DNA of 17,584 bases from Candidatus Dojkabacteria bacterium UBA2222. GTDB lineage: Bacteria; Patescibacteriota; Dojkabacteria; SC72. How positions within the stretch are numbered: position 1 is the first letter of the stretch; every line of letters begins with the position of its first letter. Below are positions 13,820 to 17,584 of this stretch, one piece after another. The notes below the pieces were generated by a model. The model saw only the letters and a list, made by a program, of their open reading frames with translations. It ran no database searches and was not told the origin of the DNA. A program made the translations under genes and the position numbers. The stretch lies in NCBI GenBank assembly GCA_002328465.1, contig DCUE01000039.1:1098-18681 (forward strand), in the 5' to 3' direction.

Positions 13820-15328
13820 ATGGGAATATATCTTAAGAGTAAAAAATTTGATCTAGGAGCAGGTAAAGAGCTCTTTATTTTAATGCATCAGAACGATGCA
13901 GAGGATCTTGGGATAAAGGAAGGGGGTATTGTTTTACTTGGTTACAAGGACATAGAACTTTACGTAAAAGTTATAATAACGGAATCAAAATTAGCAGAGG
14001 GGGAAGTAGGTCTTTATGAGGAGATATATGAAGAATATCACATTCCAGAGGGCAGGAGGATGCTCATTGATATACCCTCTACTAGTGACGCTCTAGATGC
14101 AATTAGAAAGAAGCTGTCTGGTCAGAGGCTGAATGAAGCCGAATTAGTCTCAATTATGCAGGATATTGGATCTAGGAAGCTTAGGGAGACCGAGGTGGCA
14201 TTCTTTGTTTCAACTTTCTTCAATCCTGGATTCTCAGATGAGGAGATATATTCAATGACTAAGGGCATGGCCGAATCAGGAGAGATTTTAGATTTTAAAT
14301 ATATAAAGAGTAATAAAGATCTAGTTGTAGATAAACACTCTATTGGTGGAACTGCAGGAAAAGGAATTACTCCAATATTAGTTCCAATACTTGCTGCAAA
14401 TGGGTTGGTTGTACCTAATACGTCAACTAGAGCGATAACATCTCCTGCTGGTACCACGGATATTTTAGAGTCTGTTATGCCAGTAGCTTTGGATAAGGAG
14501 AGAGTATATAAGGTTGTTGAGAAAACAGGAGCGTGTATGGTATGGGGTGGAGCTTTGTATTTAGCCCCAGCTGACGATGAAATCATTAATGTTGAGAGGT
14601 CTTTGAGAATCCAAGAATTTCAGAAGGTATTAGTAAGTATAGTTGCAAAGAAAATAGCAATGGGTGCATCTTTCGTATTAATAGATTTACCATATGGGAA
14701 GGGTACTAAGATTGAGAAGCCAGATGATTTAGAATTTTTAAGAAGAGAGTTTGAGAAACTATTCAGTAAGTTCAACATAAAGTGTGTAACACACAAAAGA
14801 GGTGTGAAGGGTCCTGATGGAAATGGGGTCGGTCCTGTACTCGAAATGAGAGAGTGCTTAAGAGTACTTGAAAGGGATGAGAAACGTTCAGAGGTATTAG
14901 AAGATACTGTGATTGCTATGGCAGCTGAGATCTTTGAGGGAGTAGGTAAGGCTAAGAAGGGCATGGGTAAAAAAGTTGCTCTAGATATCCTTGATTCGGG
15001 TAAGGCCTTAAAGAAATTCTGGGATATTGCGAAAGCTCAGGGGGCTGAAAAGGTTATTAAGTCCATACAATTGAAACCGGGAAAACTAAAATATGAAGTT
15101 AAGTCAGAACGAAGTGGAGTAGTTAAGAATATCTGTACAAGAGAGATTGTAGAGATTGCAAGATCTCTTGGAACTCCAAGAATTAGAGAAGCTGGTATAT
15201 ATATAGAGAAAATGCCGGGAGATAAAGTAGAGAAGGGGGATGTCTTAATGACCTTGTATGCCACTGCACCAGATAGGATGGAAGAGGGTGTTAAGGCAAT
15301 TGACTTACCGAAGCTTTACGAGCTTTAA
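13820..15328 (+). CDS. AMP phosphorylase (archaeal-type nucleoside-monophosphate phosphorylase)
   Basis: It catalyses NMP + phosphate to free base + ribose-1,5-bisphosphate (AMP, with CMP and UMP also used by the archaeal enzyme). Its 502 residues match the archaeal length (503). An N-terminal domain of about 85 residues, absent from thymidine/pyrimidine phosphorylases, precedes the catalytic part. Motifs are DKHSIGG (171-177), NTSTRAITSPAGTTDILE (200-217), WGGALYLAPADDEI (242-255) and a C-terminal domain ending GDVLMTLYATAPDR. The stretch after DKHSIGG reads TAGKGITP, whereas the Thermococcus enzyme, as I recall it, has VPGNKTN. The phosphate-site loop is therefore variant. It forms a pair with the upstream isomerase. 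Its last 38 bases overlap the convergent transglutaminase gene. No Shine-Dalgarno is visible; TATAAA lies 12 bases upstream. Confidence 0.94.
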   Translation: MGIYLKSKKFDLGAGKELFILMHQNDAEDLGIKEGGIVLLGYKDIELYVKVIITESKLAEGEVGLYEEIYEEYHIPEGRRMLIDIPSTSDALDAIRKKLSGQRLNEAELVSIMQDIGSRKLRETEVAFFVSTFFNPGFSDEEIYSMTKGMAESGEILDFKYIKSNKDLVVDKHSIGGTAGKGITPILVPILAANGLVVPNTSTRAITSPAGTTDILESVMPVALDKERVYKVVEKTGACMVWGGALYLAPADDEIINVERSLRIQEFQKVLVSIVAKKIAMGASFVLIDLPYGKGTKIEKPDDLEFLRREFEKLFSKFNIKCVTHKRGVKGPDGNGVGPVLEMRECLRVLERDEKRSEVLEDTVIAMAAEIFEGVGKAKKGMGKKVALDILDSGKALKKFWDIAKAQGAEKVIKSIQLKPGKLKYEVKSERSGVVKNICTREIVEIARSLGTPRIREAGIYIEKMPGDKVEKGDVLMTLYATAPDRMEEGVKAIDLPKLYEL

Positions 15329-17129
15329 CTCTTTTTATAAGTAGTGTGATTAATGAGAAGAGTGTTATTAAGAGTAGGAGTACTACGGTTATTGGAAGAA
15401 TTATAACTAGAGCTTTTCCAATTGGAGTTGTTTTAATAATCAGGTTAAGTGTCTCTTTTGTACTATTTTCTGTATTTTCAGGTTGAATATCTGAATAAGA
15501 GAGGACATTCTCGGGGATACTATCTTCACTAACAGCGTATACCTTTACCTTATATTTTGAAGTATCAAATTCGAAATTATCTGCAGAGTATGCCTTTATA
15601 TCTACAAAGTTATCATCATGAAGGGTATTCCAAAGAATATACTGTAAACTTTGTCCAATCATCATATTTGCACTTTCGTATGATGGATCAACGGATAACC
15701 ATCCGTAATCTGGTAGCCATACTTGAACCCATTGGTGACTTACTTTGTCTTCTGTATTTGTATCTAAAGATGTATATCCGAAAGCAGCCCTAGCTGGTAT
15801 CCCTTGTGCTCTTAATATCGCAACCATTGCATCTGAGTACTCCATACAGACAGTAGCCCCTCCTTGTAATGCTGCTTTTGCACCAATTCTTGTTGAATTC
15901 GGGTCATTTGCCTTTTCTTTGTTATATTCAAAGGTTTGAGTAATGTATGAGTAATCTGCCCTTATAATGTCAAGAATAAAGTTGTTTTCAACAAGCAATT
16001 CTTTTGCTTTTGCATCAATGATAGGGTCTTTAACCTCCCAATATTTTGTGGGTATTAAATACTTTGCTAATTCCTTGTTCTTTTTTATACTTTCCAGATA
16101 CTTTGTATATGTAATATTAGGTATAGGGTATGCCTTCTCTAATGCCTCTTGCTCTAACCATATATAACCAGATACATATATCTCACTTTCTTGATTGGCA
16201 GGTACTTCAAATGTTGCAATTACATTACCTTCTGTATTTGTGATCAGTTTAGTTGGAGTAGGGGAAATCTTTTCAATTCTTACACTCTGTTTGTTTTCTG
16301 AGTACTCTCTTGGTAGAGCGAGCTCATATATATTTGTAGAGAGAGCGGAGATAGCAGAGGAGTATCTTTCAGGTATAAGGTCGTCAGTTTTTGATGTTTT
16401 CAAACTCAATTCAAATTTGTATATCTGTTTTGTTCCAAATTCAAGATATGTAGGCTTACCAACTCTCTGATCTGAAGAAAACGAATAGGAAGTACCCTCT
16501 CCCTGTTCTTTAGAGTTGTATGTTTCTGGAAATATACGAGCTAAAGGTGGTATGTCCTTATCGACGACGATATCTAAATTATAATTGATTTTTACTTTTG
16601 TATCGGTTTCGTCATGTATTTGCTCGAATTTGGTATCTTCATGTAGTGCTGGATACTCTATTAATACCCAGTTATATACATTTTTTACATAGTCGTGTGT
16701 TGAATATTTTACAATTACTCTGTATGGGGAAGTATATGTTGTCTGTTTGTAATTGGGTACTTTTACATACATTCCTTCTCCATACTCTAAATCTTCAATT
16801 GTATATGGGATCTTTTTCCCACTATCATTTGTTACTGAGATACTTGCCTTTTTAAATTCTCTCTCCTCTTTTACAGTTTCTTGATCTTCTCGAACCAAAT
16901 CCGGGATATGGAAAGATTGCTCTCCACTTGTTGAGAAGAAATACTCCTTGTTTTTTACTTCTCTTAGAAAGAGAATTTTTACATCAACAGTATCTTCTCC
17001 AGTTGTATATGTTACTGTTGTATTGTTAGTTAGGATGAAATCATATGTTACTGCAAGGATATTGGAGTAAGGAAAGAATAGAAGTATTCCTAATATAATA
17101 GATAGACATATTCTTTTGGGCAGTTTCAT
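15291..17129 (-). CDS. Membrane-anchored extracellular transglutaminase-like protein
   Basis: This exported protein has 612 residues. It has a signal peptide (about 1-26), a long beta-rich N-terminal region (about 28-335) of unassigned type, and a transglutaminase-like papain-fold core with Cys428 in GGATVCMEYSDAM, His465 in VSHQWVQVWLP and Asp481 in SVDPSYE. A linker rich in Asn, Glu and Thr follows, then a transmembrane helix (about 570-598) and a short basic cytoplasmic tail. The full Cys-His-Asp triad suggests an active enzyme, either a protein cross-linker or, as in many bacterial relatives, a cysteine protease. The substrate is unknown; surface proteins such as those encoded at 3783-8059 are candidates. 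It is convergent with AMP phosphorylase and divergent from ychF. Confidence 0.88.
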   Translation of the reverse strand: MKLPKRICLSIILGILLFFPYSNILAVTYDFILTNNTTVTYTTGEDTVDVKILFLREVKNKEYFFSTSGEQSFHIPDLVREDQETVKEEREFKKASISVTNDSGKKIPYTIEDLEYGEGMYVKVPNYKQTTYTSPYRVIVKYSTHDYVKNVYNWVLIEYPALHEDTKFEQIHDETDTKVKINYNLDIVVDKDIPPLARIFPETYNSKEQGEGTSYSFSSDQRVGKPTYLEFGTKQIYKFELSLKTSKTDDLIPERYSSAISALSTNIYELALPREYSENKQSVRIEKISPTPTKLITNTEGNVIATFEVPANQESEIYVSGYIWLEQEALEKAYPIPNITYTKYLESIKKNKELAKYLIPTKYWEVKDPIIDAKAKELLVENNFILDIIRADYSYITQTFEYNKEKANDPNSTRIGAKAALQGGATVCMEYSDAMVAILRAQGIPARAAFGYTSLDTNTEDKVSHQWVQVWLPDYGWLSVDPSYESANMMIGQSLQYILWNTLHDDNFVDIKAYSADNFEFDTSKYKVKVYAVSEDSIPENVLSYSDIQPENTENSTKETLNLIIKTTPIGKALVIILPITVVLLLLITLFSLITLLIKRVKARKASVSQLP

Positions 17130-17137
17130 ATACAGAT

Positions 17138-17143
17138 ATATTA
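17138..17143 (-). promoter_or_regulatory. Candidate -10 element (TAATAT) for the transglutaminase gene
   Basis: On the minus strand TAATAT (plus 17138-17143) lies 8 bases before the ATG at 17129. A poor -35 (TTTCAA) sits 17 bases further upstream. If used, the message would have a leader of 0-3 bases. No Shine-Dalgarno is present. Confidence 0.3.
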
Positions 17144-17167
17144 CTTTAGAATTGTTATATTTGAAAG

Positions 17168-17176
17168 TGGTATAAT
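17168..17176 (+). promoter_or_regulatory. Extended -10 promoter of ychF
   Basis: TGGTATAAT at 17168-17176 is a perfect TGnTATAAT element, the same form as at the tRNA-Ser gene. The expected start near 17183 gives a leader of about 29 bases before ATG 17212. No clear -35 is visible. Confidence 0.55.
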
Positions 17177-17211
17177 GAGAATCTTAATATTTAAAGAAAT
17201 GGATATATTAA

Positions 17212-17584
17212 ATGGATAATGTGACTAGGTCTCATACACTTTCATTGGGTATTGTTGGTTTACCAAATTCTGGTAAGTCAACACTGTTTAATGCTTTAAC
17301 AAAGAAGGCAGTTCCTGCGGAGAACTATCCTTTTTGTACAATAGATAAGAATGTTGGAGTTGTACAGATACCTGATAGTAGATTAGAAAGAATGGCCGAA
17401 TTTTTTAAAGCTGAGAAAGTGGTTCCATCTGCTATGACATTTGTAGATATTGCAGGACTAGTTAAGGGAGCTTCTAAGGGAGAGGGACTTGGTAACCAAT
17501 TCCTTTCTCATATTAGGGAAGTTGATGTGATTGTATATGTTCTAAGGGCATTCCAAAGTGAAGAGATAGTGCATGTATACAATA
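17212..17584 (+). CDS. ychF: YchF/OLA1-type ATPase, N-terminal part (cut by window end)
   Basis: This is the first 124 codons of a translation-associated P-loop NTPase of the Obg-related YchF family, which binds ATP rather than GTP and contacts the ribosome. Seen are the G1 loop GLPNSGKST (16-24), NYPFCTIDKNVGVV (38-51), the G3 region FVDIAGLVKGASKGEGLGNQ and the strand IREVDVIVYVLRAF. The usual G1 form is GLPNVGKS, so the serine is a small departure. About 10 residues precede the expected core start, slightly longer than usual. An ATG at 17199 leads only to a 6-codon frame. The C-terminal coiled-coil and TGS domains lie outside the window. Confidence 0.95.
   Translation, partial: MDNVTRSHTLSLGIVGLPNSGKSTLFNALTKKAVPAENYPFCTIDKNVGVVQIPDSRLERMAEFFKAEKVVPSAMTFVDIAGLVKGASKGEGLGNQFLSHIREVDVIVYVLRAFQSEEIVHVYN

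Noticed and set aside
14122..14586. 154-codon open frame on the minus strand inside AMP phosphorylase
   Set aside because: The plus strand here encodes conserved catalytic motifs; the antisense product has none.
13820..15328. Thymidine or pyrimidine-nucleoside phosphorylase
   Set aside because: The N-terminal domain of about 85 residues, the ~500-residue length and the adjacent R15P isomerase gene point to AMP phosphorylase.
15311..15336. Terminator after AMP phosphorylase (AAGCT-TTACG-AGCTT then T-rich)
   Set aside because: The stem is only five base pairs and the T-run begins several bases away, so it was not called as a terminator.
1..17584. Alternative genetic code with TGA read as glycine
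   Set aside because: The gene at 4664-5635 ends with TGA at the expected place overlapping the next start, and recognisable genes contain no in-frame TGA.
1..17584. CRISPR array, insertion sequence or prophage
   Set aside because: I saw no regularly spaced direct repeats, transposase or phage genes, or terminal inverted repeats.

Overview
The window is AT-rich bacterial DNA (about 30-37% G+C in most 60-base stretches I counted by eye) with tightly packed genes, the standard genetic code and at least one real TGA stop. It fits a member of the Candidate Phyla Radiation (Patescibacteria). The main reasons are an archaeal-type AMP phosphorylase next to a ribose-1,5-bisphosphate isomerase, signal-peptide surface proteins of a style I associate with that group, and a tRNA gene without an encoded CCA tail. 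Use of TGA as a stop argues against the lineages that read TGA as glycine (Gracilibacteria, Absconditabacteria). The placement is an inference; a Firmicute-like bacterium cannot be fully excluded, because RNase HIII and the DUF916/WxL-like surface proteins are also Firmicute traits.

Layout. (1) Positions 1-3786, plus strand: the 3' end of an mfd-like gene, then the classic cluster dnaX - ybaB/ebfC - recR, followed by rnhC. This is a replication, repair and R-loop-removal block. (2) Positions 8059-3783, minus strand: four genes for exported proteins, opening with an FN3-like/WxL-like protein, then a Gly/Ser/Thr-rich surface protein, then two related signal-peptide proteins with C-terminal membrane anchors that resemble DUF916/DUF3324 (WxL-interacting) proteins. 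The first two share a homologous C-terminal domain. (3) Positions 8148-8234: tRNA-Ser(UGA) on the plus strand with its own extended -10 promoter. (4) Positions 8938-8237, minus: a single-pass membrane protein of unknown function. (5) Positions 9043-9885, plus: a CDP-alcohol phosphatidyltransferase. (6) Positions 9975-15328, plus: tRNA nucleotidyltransferase (CCA/poly-A family with HD domain), a beta-CASP ribonuclease, ribose-1,5-bisphosphate isomerase and AMP phosphorylase, closely spaced. (7) Positions 17129-15291, minus: a membrane-anchored extracellular transglutaminase-like protein, convergent with and overlapping the AMP phosphorylase gene. (8) From 17212 to the edge, plus: the 5' part of ychF.

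How the genes may work together. The run from the beta-CASP nuclease to AMP phosphorylase reads as a route from RNA to sugar phosphate: RNA is cut, NMPs are phosphorolysed to base plus ribose-1,5-bisphosphate, and the isomerase makes ribulose-1,5-bisphosphate. RuBisCO, the expected next enzyme, is not in this window. The four-gene minus-strand operon, and possibly the transglutaminase protein, look like parts of a cell-surface assembly in which two anchored proteins may hold two secreted proteins that have no anchor of their own. There is no mobile element, CRISPR array or rRNA here, and no gene-free stretch exceeds about 105 bases.
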